A stretch of 64,000 bases of DNA, from the NCBI GenBank assembly GCA_046349635.1, contig JAXMBX010000001.1, positions 124,001-188,000 on the forward strand, in the 5' to 3' direction. The stretch comes from JAXMBX01 sp046349635. GTDB lineage: Bacteria; Planctomycetota; Planctomycetia; Planctomycetales; Planctomycetaceae. Of this stretch, positions 46,929-55,412 are shown piece after piece. Under the pieces are notes generated by a model that saw nothing but the letters and a program-made list of their open reading frames with translations, did not search any database and was not told the DNA's origin. The translations under genes and the position numbers were made by a program. Position 1 is the stretch's first letter. Each line of letters begins with the position of its first letter.

Positions 46929-49658
46929 TTACTCGTCGTCCGACTTGGCTTTTTTCTTCGCCGTCTTTTTCTTGGCAGCCTTCTTGGGGGCGGCTTTCTT
47001 CTTGGCGGCGGCGGAGACGGTCTTCTTCTTCGCGGGAGCCCCGTCGTCCGATTTGGCGGCGGCCTTCTTCTTCACCGGGGCCGCTTTCTTCGCTCCTCGC
47101 GATTTCTTCGACGGTCCCTTCGCTTCCCGTTCGGCGATCAGCTTCAGCGCTTCCTCCAGGGTGACTTCCTCAATCTTGGTGTCCTTGGGAAGCGTCGCAT
47201 TCACGGTTCCTTGCTTCACATAGGCTCCGTAGCGCCCTTCATAAATGGCGACCAGTTCGTCATTCGCTGGGTTCTTGCCCAGTTCGCGAATCGGTGTCGC
47301 ACCCCGGCGGGCCTTCGCCTGCTTGAGCAACTCGACCGCCGTGGGAAGGTCGACCGTCAGGACGTCATGATCCTTGTTGAGGGATTTATAGACCCCCTGA
47401 TGGAGGACATACGGCCCGAAACGCCCGATCCCCGCCAGGACGGGGAGACCGGTTTCGGGATGTTCCCCCAATGTGCGCGGCAACTGCAGCAGCGAAATCG
47501 CCAGCTCGCGGTTGAGCGTATCGAGGGGCACGTTCTTGGGAACGGAGACCCGTTTGGGCTTGGGATTTTCGTCGGTCTTCTCGCCGAGTTGCAGGTAGTG
47601 GCCGAAGGGACCGGCCATCAGATACATCGGCAGTCCGGTCTCGGGATGTTCGCCGAAGGATTGCGGACCCTGCTGCTTGCGGCGGATCAGTTCGTCGACG
47701 AGTTCATTCGTCAGGTCCGCTGGCGTGATGTCATTCGGGATGGAGGCGGTGAGTGTCTCATCGTTCTCAATTTTTTCGAGATACGGCCCGAAACGCCCGA
47801 TGCGGATATTCGCATTCAGCCCTTCGATCTGAACGGTGCAGGCTTCGCGCGGATCGATCTTTTCTTCGTTGGATTTGACCTGCTCGTCGAGGCCATCTTC
47901 TCCGGAATAGAAGCTCCGCAGGTAAGGCACCCGTTCCGCTTCGGCGGTGGCGATTTCGTCGAGGGTCTGCTCCATCTTCGCGGTGAAGGCCTCATCGACG
48001 AGCCTGGGGAAATATTTTTCCAGCAGTTTCGTCACAGCCAACGCGGTGAAGCTGGGGACGAGTTGGTTCCCTTTCTTGACGGCATAGCCCCGGTCCTGAA
48101 TCGTGCTGATGATCGCAGCATAGGTACTCGGCCGCCCGATCCCATCCGCTTCCAGTGTCCGGACGAGCGTCGCTTCGGTGTACCGGGCCGGGGGCTTGGT
48201 TTCGTGGCTGAGTGGTTGCAGTTCCTCGCAGGCGAGGGATTGTTTGGCCTGCAGGGGGGGAAGTGACGCTTCCGAATCGTCGAGGGCGGATTCGGGATCG
48301 TCGACCCCTTCCACATAGGCCCGGAAAAAGCCGGGGAATTCGACGTGTCGCCCCGTGGCGCGGAACTCCGCATCGCCGACCTGAATGACAGCCGTCTGAA
48401 ACTGAAGCTGGGCTTCCGCCATCTGGGAGGCGATCGTCCGCATCCAGATCAGGGTATACAGACGCTGCTCGCGCCCTGACAGGCCAAGTTCGTCGGCGGT
48501 TTTCATTTCCGTCCCGGCGGGGCGGATGGCTTCGTGTGCCTCCTGGGCACCCTTGGTTTTGTTGGTGAACTGGCGGGGACCATCGGGGGAGAGATAGTTC
48601 GTGCCGTAACGCTGTTCGATGCAACGGCGGGAAGCCTTGATCGCTTCCCCGGAAAGGCTCACTGAATCAGTACGCATGTACGTGATGTAGCCATCTTCAT
48701 ACAGCCGTTGGGCGACCTGCATCGTCTCGCGGGCGCCGAAACCGAGTTTGCGGTTCGCTTCCTGCTGCAGGGTGCTGGTGGTGAAGGGGGGGTAAGGTTT
48801 GCGCGTCTGCTGTCGTTTTTCGACATCCCGGACTGACCAGGGAGTCGTCTTCAGTCTGGCCTGCAGAGATCGGGCCTGGGTTTCGTCGAGCAGGAGGACA
48901 TCCGCATCCTTCTTGAGCTTACCGGTGGTTTCGTCAAAGTCCTTGCCGGTGGCGATCTTCTTATTGTTAATGGAGACGAGATCCGCTTCGAAAGTCTCTT
49001 TGGAGTCCGTCTGGAGTTTGGCTTTGAGATCCCAGAAGGTTCCGCTCCGGAAGGCAAGCCGTTCCAGTTCGCGAATCGTCAACAGTCGGACAGCCACGGA
49101 CTGCACCCGTCCCGCGGAGAGCTTGGGGGCGACTTTTTTCCAGAGGAGCGGGCTCAGGCTGTAACCGTACAACCGGTCTACGATCCGGCGGGTTTCCTGG
49201 GCGGCGACCAGGTTTTCGTCGATCTCCCGCGGGTTCTGAATGGCATCCCGGATCGCTTCCTTGGTGATTTCGGAAAAAACCATCCGTTTGACGGGGACAC
49301 GGGGCTCCAGAATCCGGGCGAGGTGCCACCCGATGCTTTCTCCTTCGCGGTCTTCGTCAGTCGCGAGGATGAGTTCATCGGCATCCTTTAAGGCGGAGCG
49401 AAGCTGCTTGACGACCTTTTCCTTATCTTTGGGGATGAGGTAGAAAGGTTCGAAATCCGCTTCGACGTTCACCCCCAGCTTGGTCCAGGGTTGTTCTTTC
49501 TTAATCTCGGCCGGGATAGCCTCGGCGGTCTGGGGAAGATCGCAAATATGCCCCATGCTGGCGAGGACGTTGTAATCCGAGCCGAGGTAGCTGTTGATCT
49601 TCTTGGCCTTGGCCGGGGACTCGACGATGACGAGTCCCTTATGACGTTTTTTTCCCAC
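46929..49658 (-). CDS. topA: DNA topoisomerase I (type IA) with Lys/Ala-rich tail
   Basis: 909 aa. Relaxes negative supercoils. TOPRIM domain with VIVESPAKAKKI and TDEDREGE (Asp101-Asp103 region), catalytic tyrosine Tyr327 in DGYITYMRTDS, and GIGRPSTYAAIIS. No Cys-type zinc fingers follow; instead there are repeated C-terminal modules (IGRFGPYLE, GPFGHYLQLG, GRFGPYVLHQG, EGRYGAYVKQG), then a tail of about 60 residues rich in Lys and Ala (AAKKKAAPKKAAKKKTAKKK) that probably binds DNA as in actinobacterial TopA. The start is GTG 49658, with AAGGGA ahead. It converges on ubiX. Confidence 0.95.
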   Translation of the reverse strand: MGKKRHKGLVIVESPAKAKKINSYLGSDYNVLASMGHICDLPQTAEAIPAEIKKEQPWTKLGVNVEADFEPFYLIPKDKEKVVKQLRSALKDADELILATDEDREGESIGWHLARILEPRVPVKRMVFSEITKEAIRDAIQNPREIDENLVAAQETRRIVDRLYGYSLSPLLWKKVAPKLSAGRVQSVAVRLLTIRELERLAFRSGTFWDLKAKLQTDSKETFEADLVSINNKKIATGKDFDETTGKLKKDADVLLLDETQARSLQARLKTTPWSVRDVEKRQQTRKPYPPFTTSTLQQEANRKLGFGARETMQVAQRLYEDGYITYMRTDSVSLSGEAIKASRRCIEQRYGTNYLSPDGPRQFTNKTKGAQEAHEAIRPAGTEMKTADELGLSGREQRLYTLIWMRTIASQMAEAQLQFQTAVIQVGDAEFRATGRHVEFPGFFRAYVEGVDDPESALDDSEASLPPLQAKQSLACEELQPLSHETKPPARYTEATLVRTLEADGIGRPSTYAAIISTIQDRGYAVKKGNQLVPSFTALAVTKLLEKYFPRLVDEAFTAKMEQTLDEIATAEAERVPYLRSFYSGEDGLDEQVKSNEEKIDPREACTVQIEGLNANIRIGRFGPYLEKIENDETLTASIPNDITPADLTNELVDELIRRKQQGPQSFGEHPETGLPMYLMAGPFGHYLQLGEKTDENPKPKRVSVPKNVPLDTLNRELAISLLQLPRTLGEHPETGLPVLAGIGRFGPYVLHQGVYKSLNKDHDVLTVDLPTAVELLKQAKARRGATPIRELGKNPANDELVAIYEGRYGAYVKQGTVNATLPKDTKIEEVTLEEALKLIAEREAKGPSKKSRGAKKAAPVKKKAAAKSDDGAPAKKKTVSAAAKKKAAPKKAAKKKTAKKKAKSDDE

Positions 49659-50024
49659 CCGGGAATCCCTTGTGGCGTAGCCACCTTTTAGCAGTATCCA
49701 TGCCGGCCTCCGCTGTCCTGGGGTCCGGGCAGTTTATGTTGAAAATGCCCTAAGTCTTTGTTGGACTTGCCTTGGGAGCGAAGCTGGCTACAATCGGCTC
49801 TCGTTCACATTGGCCGAATCAGAAGAGATTGTGTAGTCTGCGTCGTCTGTTTTTTCCGGAAGATTTCCCAAGAGAAAACGGGTCCGGAAGAGTCGAGACT
49901 TCGCAGTCGTTCGGCCATTCCTACAGAATCAGTCCGCGATCTGTCAAGTCGCTTCCGAATTGGAAGATGTCAGTCAGCGGGTCCTGACGGCAGATGCCGT
50001 CGCAGATCCCCATAAGGAAAATCC
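49659..50024. other. 366-base divergent gap between topA and a PpiD-like gene
   Basis: No open frame of note. A candidate sigma-70 promoter for the rightward gene is TTGCCT (49767-49772), 16 bases, TACAAT (49789-49794). The rest holds nothing I can identify. Confidence 0.35.
49767..49794 (+). promoter_or_regulatory. Candidate promoter of the PpiD-like gene
   Basis: TTGCCT and TACAAT with a 16-base spacer, about 230 bases before the start codon. By eye only; the long leader makes this tentative. Confidence 0.3.
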
Positions 50025-52758
50025 ATGGCTTCTCCCTTCGCATTTTTTCGCCGCAACCAGAAAGTGGGCATGGCGGTTCTGACGTTAATGGCGATGTTCG
50101 CCTTCGTCTTTCTGGACTCCATCAATCGGACCGCGGGTGGGCGAAATACCGCCGCGCACGAGGTCCTCGTCAAAACAGATGAAGGGAACGTGGATCGTCT
50201 GCAGATGCAGCGGTTGATGCAGAACCGGCAGCGGGCCAACCAGTTCATGGCGGAAGTGTTTCGCGAATCCTGGGACGCCGCGCAGCAGGCGAAGCAGCAG
50301 CTCAATTCCCGCCAGCCGGTGCAATTCGGCTTCGGATTACAGTCCTTCCAGAAGGACGTCCTGCTGGGCTACCTGTTCCGGAAGGAAGCGGAAAAAGCCG
50401 GGATCGTCGTGAAGGATGAGGCGATCGAGCTCTTCCTGCGGCAGGCCTCGGAATACAAGCTCTCCGGACAGGGGCTGCGTAATATCGTGCGGGAAATGCA
50501 GACCAGCATCCGCGAAGTCTACGACGTTTTGCGCGATGAACTGCAAGCGCGGTATTTCTTCCAGTTCTCCCGTCCCACCGACCCGGTCACACCGGCGGAA
50601 CTGTGGACCTACTATCAGCGTTTGAACGTGCGTCAGGTTCTGGAAGTGGCGGAACTCCCCGTCGACGCCTTCACCAAGAAGGTGGCGGATCCCACCGACG
50701 CGGAACTGCAGAAGTTTTTCGAATCGTACAAGAACCGGTATTCCCATGAATTCCCGGACGAAGACAAGCCCGGGTTCAAGCAGCCCCGGAAGGTCGATTT
50801 GCAGTACGTGACGTTGAGTTATGAAGAGATCGAGAAGCTGGTTCCGGACATCACCGACAAGGACGTGACGGAATACTACGAGAAGAACAAGGAGACGTTG
50901 TACAAGAACAATCCTTTCCCGGAAGACACAAAAAAGCCCGAAGGGAAAGATGCCGCCAAGGACGAGAAGAAGTCTGATGCGCCGGCCGCGAAGCCTGAAG
51001 AAAAGGCCGCCCCGGAAAAGGGAAAAGAAGCTCCCGCCAAACCGGCTGAAGAGAAAAAGCCCGAGGCTGCCAAGCCTCCGATGACTCCCGCCGCCGCTCC
51101 GAAAAAGACCGAGGCTGCTCCGATGAAACCGGACAGCAAACCGGCGGAGTCAAAGGCCCCTGAAAAGAAGCCTGCGGAAACCAAGCCCGCAGACAAAAAC
51201 CGGAAGCGGACAAAAAACCGGAAGAGAAAAGCAGGGGATGATCGAATCCCGCGCGGGTCGACAGATCGCGGCAGCGAATGCGAAACAAGGTGCGGCGTTC
51301 TTCGCGGTCGACGACAAACCTCAAGAGAAGAAGCCCGAAGCCGCCAAGCCTGCGGAGACCAAAAAAGCGGATGCCCCGGCGGCTCCCAAGAAAGAAGAAC
51401 CGGCCAAACCGGCGACTCCCGCTCCAGCAGCTGAGAAGAAGCCCGAACCGGCCAAGCCGGCCGCTCCTGCCAAGCCCATGACGGACGGAAAACCGGCCGT
51501 GACTCCGCCCGCCACAGACAAGAAAGCAGAAGGGGACAAGAAGGAAGCGGAGCCGACCTATCGCCCCCTGGATGCCAACTTGAAAGAGGAAATCAAGGAT
51601 CAACTCCTCCGGGAGCGGACGATGGCCAAAGTGCAGGAACTGGCCAAGCAGGTTTCTGAAAAAATGACCGACATCGGCCTGAAGTACAACGCGGCCGTCC
51701 TTGCAGACGGTAACAAACTGTACATGGACCTGGATGGAAACGGAAAACTCGACAAGGGTGAGCCGGAAGTCGCCGTGACCGGAAAGGTGAACCCGGATCA
51801 GATCACTCCGGAACAACGGAACCAGATCATGAAGCCGGTGTCGAAACTGACCGAGGTGGAACTGCAGAAGGTCGCCACCGAGGCGAAGATGAAATACGGC
51901 TCGACGGGAATCGTTTCCCTGCAGGAACTGAAAAAGCTGCCCGGGATCGGAATCACCCAGGAACTGGAAGCCGGGCCGACGAATCCCTTCGAAAACTCGG
52001 CTGCACCGATCGATCGCGTCGCATTTGGGGATGAATCACTGTTCCGTCCGACTCGGATGCAGGATTCCGAGAAGCACGATCTGTATGTCGTGTGGAAAGT
52101 TCGTCTGGAACCGGAGCACATCGCGAAATTTGAAGATGAGGGGATCAAGGCCGAAGTGTTGAAGGCCTGGAAACTGGAACAGGCCCGCCCCCTGGCTCAG
52201 AAACGCGCTGATGCCCTGGTGGAGATTGCTCGCAAGGCGGCTGGCAAACCTCTGCAGGAATCGCTGGAGAAACAGACGATTACCGGAGACATGGGAAATG
52301 ATGAACTGAAGGTTCAATCGACGGGGCTGTTCAGTTGGCTGCGAACGAGCGAGGTTCCGGGGCCGAATCCGCTGGCGTCAGAGTCTCGTCCCGAGATGTC
52401 TCAGCCTGCCTTTGTGAAGTCCGCCGGAACGAAGTTCATGGAAACGGTCTTCGATCAGTTGAAGGTCGGAGAGATCGGTGTCGCTCCCAACTATGACGGA
52501 AGCTGTCTGTACGTTGTGCAGGTCAAGGAACGAGTTCCGGCCGCCGACGACAAGGCGATCGCTCTGGAGCGGGAGGCATTTATCAAATCCCGCCTGTTCG
52601 GGTTCAATTTCGGCGGGATGCGATTGGGAACGACCCCTTATGACATCCTCTCGGATAACGAACAGCAGCAGGTCATCTACGACTGGGTGCAGCAATTAGA
52701 AAAGCGGCACCGGGTGGAGTGGGTGAAGGAAGACAACACCCAGGACCAGGAATCCTAA
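50025..52758 (+). pseudogene. Membrane-anchored periplasmic folding factor, SurA/PpiD-like, split by two frameshifts
   Basis: About 910 aa if repaired. One N-terminal membrane helix (about 15-33, VGMAVLTLMAMFAFVFLDSI) anchors it in the inner membrane with a periplasmic body, like PpiD. SurA-like helical domain (LGYLFRKEAEKAGIVVKDEA, LRNIVREMQTSIREVYDVLRDEL), then a linker of over 150 residues of Pro, Ala, Lys and Glu, then a helical and PPIase-like part (DNLKEEIKDQLLRERTMAK; VFDQLKVGEIGVAPNYDGS). The frame shifts at A5 (51195-51199) and A4 (51227-51230), where one A more each gives KKPEADKKPEEKKQGMIESR. The enzymatic activity is not certain. Confidence 0.7.
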
Positions 52759-52798
52759 AGCTGGTCCTCACGGATCGTTCTGATTGATACGAAAACAG

Positions 52799-52827
52799 CC
52801 CGCCTGAAAACCTCAGGCGGGTTTTTT
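52799..52827. terminator. Rho-independent terminator between convergent genes
   Basis: CCCGCCTGA / TCAGGCGGG, a 9-bp stem with loop AAACC, then six T on the plus strand. It ends the PpiD-like gene; the FKBP stop codon (TGA on the minus strand) is inside the stem. A weaker T tract on the other side could make it bidirectional. Confidence 0.85.
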
Positions 52828-53979
52828 CGTGTCATTGACGGGCTTGTCAGCGGGCTTGTCAGCGGGCTTGTCAGCGGGCTTGTCAGCGGGCTTGTCAGCG
52901 GGCTTGTCAGCGGGCTTGTCAGCGGGCTTGCGCCACTTGAAGGCGGGATTCACGTCAATCTTCAGAAGTTCGATCCGGATTTTCAGGACCGCCCCCTGGG
53001 GAACAATCCCATCTTCCCCGGTATCCGCTTTGGGAAATCCCAATGCCGGAGGGACGATCATTTCGATTTCTCCCCCTCGGCCAATCAGTCGGACCCCTTC
53101 AGCGACCCCGGGAATCATGCCGGAGAGCGCGTCCACGAAGGGGGTTCCCGTCTCGAACGTGTCGGAAATGACCTTTCCATTGACGACTTCCATGCGGCAA
53201 TTGAAGGTGAGACGATCGCCAAAAGAGGGCTTGGGCTCATCCGTTTGCTTGAGGATCTTGTACAGCAGGCTCGAATCGGTTTTGGTATACCCCTGTTTCT
53301 CGTAGGCGGCCAGGCGCGCGTGCAGACCCAGCGGGTTCACGGCGTTCAGCTTGATCAAGTAGTGCAACGTGGAGTTGGGAGGGTAGGCAGCGTGCTGCCG
53401 GTCTCCGTAACCCAGTTCCGGCTTGATGACCAGTTCGATCACTCCCCCTTCACCAATCAATTTCATCCCTTCCTGAACTGAGGGGAGAAAGGTGTCCATC
53501 GTGGGGGGAGGAAGCAGAGACGAGATGCCCCCTTTTCCTGACCCTGTCATCCCGTAATACCGGCGTTCCATCTCAATTCCCGAATCGAGAGTGACCACAT
53601 ATGAGACCAGCACGCTGTCGGTCGCCTGAGTCGGCTTCTTGCCGCTCGCGAGTTTCAGAATGCGATATTTAAGTCCGGAAGGTGTTTCTGAAAAATCCGG
53701 GGGATCGGTTTCACTCTCGAATTCACAGATTCTCGACAGTATTTCCTCGCGATGCTTGGGGGATTTGAATCCCGTTTTGTTGTTGGGATCGACCCGGTCG
53801 GGATTCTCATCCTTGGGGGGGGGGGATGCCGGGGTGGAACTGGATGGTGCTTCCGCCACCTTTTTCGCGGGGGTATTAGTCTTCTCCGCCGATGAGGAAG
53901 TGCCGTTTGGCGTACAACCGGTCACCAGGCTGAAAGACAGCGAGATCAAAAATGCCAGAGAGAGGGGGTGCTTCTTCAT
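52813..53979 (-). CDS. Lipoprotein FKBP-type peptidyl-prolyl isomerase, tandem domains, repeat tail
   Basis: 388 aa. Lipoprotein signal peptide with lipobox LVTGC (Cys22), then a Ser/Pro-rich linker. Two FKBP-like domains: the first includes VLVSYVVTLDSGIEME, GMKLIGEGGVIELVIKPEL, YGDRQHAAYPPNSTLHYLI; the second includes LTFNCRMEVVNGKV, GMIPGVAEGVRLIGRGGEIEM and VPPALGFPKADTGEDGIV. The C-terminus is a run of DKPA units. ATG 53979 is used because the signal peptide starts there, and AAGAGAT precedes it; the open frame continues to 54216 but that part is not credible. Confidence 0.85.
   Translation of the reverse strand: MKKHPLSLAFLISLSFSLVTGCTPNGTSSSAEKTNTPAKKVAEAPSSSTPASPPPKDENPDRVDPNNKTGFKSPKHREEILSRICEFESETDPPDFSETPSGLKYRILKLASGKKPTQATDSVLVSYVVTLDSGIEMERRYYGMTGSGKGGISSLLPPPTMDTFLPSVQEGMKLIGEGGVIELVIKPELGYGDRQHAAYPPNSTLHYLIKLNAVNPLGLHARLAAYEKQGYTKTDSSLLYKILKQTDEPKPSFGDRLTFNCRMEVVNGKVISDTFETGTPFVDALSGMIPGVAEGVRLIGRGGEIEMIVPPALGFPKADTGEDGIVPQGAVLKIRIELLKIDVNPAFKWRKPADKPADKPADKPADKPADKPADKPADKPVNDTKKPA
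52840..52930. repeat. 12-bp tandem repeat coding for DKPA units
   Basis: GGGCTTGTCAGC repeats seven times exactly plus seven bases, in the 3' end of the FKBP gene. Unit length is a multiple of three, so changes in copy number would keep the frame and alter only tail length. Confidence 0.95.
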
Positions 53980-54569
53980 ATCTCTTTTGCCTGCTGTTAG
54001 TTGCGAATCCCAAACAGGGAGCGGTTCGAATCCGTATCTCATTTTATGGGGAAGGGTGACGAGAGGGAAAAGTATCCCCCTGACTGCCGACTTTGGCAGC
54101 CTGCTTTGTGAATACGACGAAATCCCGCATCCATGACGGATTGAGTTCTGAATTTGAGAGTGTTGATTATGGGAATCGAAGGCGGGGTGGGACAAGTCGA
54201 AAGCAAGGATTCTCAACCCATATCGCTGGCAGGAGTTATCGAAAATAAAGCCTGTTCCGCGGATGACGTCCCTGCCGGAAAGGGGAGTGGCTGGACACTG
54301 GCAGAGGGGAACGGTAAACAGTTAAAGACAAGAAATTCAATGCTTGAGAATCTTGACCGGACCGTCCCTTGCGAGTCGACTTCCGTGGAACCACGAGAAC
54401 AAGTGCGTTCCACACCAGTGGTTGACGCCGTTCCCTTGGATCGGCGCTCCCTTCTGTTTTTCAGGAGAAGACCCAACTCGGTCTTGCAAGCGAGGTCCGG
54501 CCCGCAGGTTGCCGAGGGCCTCCGGAGCGGCTGAGAGTTCAAATCCAGATTGAGAGGATTTCGAGAACA
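53980..54569. other. 590-base divergent gap upstream of FKBP and ABC transporter genes
   Basis: No convincing gene. A weak plus-strand promoter candidate is TTGAGT (54141-54146), 18 bases, GATTAT (54165-54170). The dyad CCGTGGAACCACGA is at 54383-54396. One open frame at 54154-54534 has unlikely composition and is not called. Confidence 0.4.
54383..54396. promoter_or_regulatory. Second copy of the CCGTGGAACCACG dyad
   Basis: Thirteen of fourteen bases match the dyad at 43784-43797. It lies 174 bases upstream of the ABC ATPase start. Confidence 0.3.
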
Positions 54570-55304
54570 ATGTCGGAATCAAACAAACCTTCCATGATTG
54601 AGGCCCGGGGACTGTGCAAGTACTACGGTTCCTTCGTGGCCATCGAAAATGTGACCTTCAGCATCCCCAAAGGACAGGTCGTCGCGTTCCTCGGACCCAA
54701 CGGGGCGGGAAAATCGACCACGATGAAACTGCTGACGGGGTACCTGTCCGCCAGTGCCGGAGAAGCCAAAATCGGTGGTTTTGACATCGCACAGCAGCGG
54801 ATTGAAGCCGCCAAGCTGATAGGGTATCTCCCCGAGAATGGTCCTTTGTATCCGGAGATGACCCCTTTGGGGCTTCTGAACTACGTCGGCGAGGCACGTG
54901 GCCTGGCCGGGGCGGAGCTGAAACAGCGCCTGGAGTTTGTCGCGGACCGCTGCTCCCTGAGCAGTGTCTGGAACAAGGCGATCGGGAAGCTGTCGAAAGG
55001 GTTTCGCCAGCGGGTCGGGATGGCGCAGGCCCTCCTGCATGATCCGCAGGTTCTGATCCTGGACGAACCGACCAGCGGACTCGACCCCAACCAGGTCCAC
55101 CAGGTGCGCGAACTGATCACCAGCCTGAGCAAAACCAAGACCATTCTGTTGTCGACCCACATCCTGCAGGAAGTGAAGGCGATTGCTCCGCGGGTGATCC
55201 TCATCAATAACGGCCGGGTCGTCTTCGACGGGCCGACGGAAGAGATGCAGAAGGAAGGACGGGACATGGAGGCGACGTTCCGCCAGTTGACCGGAGTGGC
55301 GTGA
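54570..55304 (+). CDS. ABC transporter ATP-binding protein (GldA/CcmA-like)
   Basis: 244 aa. Walker A GPNGAGKSTTMKLLTGYLS, ABC signature LSKGFRQRVGMAQAL and Walker B VLILDEPTSGLDPNQ, with H-loop STHILQEV. It is related to GldA and to nitrous-oxide or multidrug-type ABC-2 ATPases. The permease/GldG protein at 55413 and the DUF4340 protein at 58172 follow in order, so it is the energising subunit of that complex. Confidence 0.92.
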   Translation: MSESNKPSMIEARGLCKYYGSFVAIENVTFSIPKGQVVAFLGPNGAGKSTTMKLLTGYLSASAGEAKIGGFDIAQQRIEAAKLIGYLPENGPLYPEMTPLGLLNYVGEARGLAGAELKQRLEFVADRCSLSSVWNKAIGKLSKGFRQRVGMAQALLHDPQVLILDEPTSGLDPNQVHQVRELITSLSKTKTILLSTHILQEVKAIAPRVILINNGRVVFDGPTEEMQKEGRDMEATFRQLTGVA

Positions 55305-55412
55305 TCACCCCCCCCTGATTCGACTTCTTGATCCAAAAAAACAAAGACTGAGCGATTGCACCGATCCCGGGAATTGCGCGGAAAGCCAGATAATAAATAA
55401 GGAAGTGTACCA

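Noticed and set aside
46914..48266. Plus-strand open frame of 450 codons over topA
   Set aside because: Antisense to conserved topoisomerase sequence.
54021..54045. tRNA T-arm-like sequence GGTTCGAATCC
   Set aside because: The flanking stem does not pair and no acceptor, D or anticodon arm could be built.
54154..54534. 126-codon open frame before the ABC ATPase
   Set aside because: Low-complexity translation without family, good ribosome site or start; more likely a leader region.
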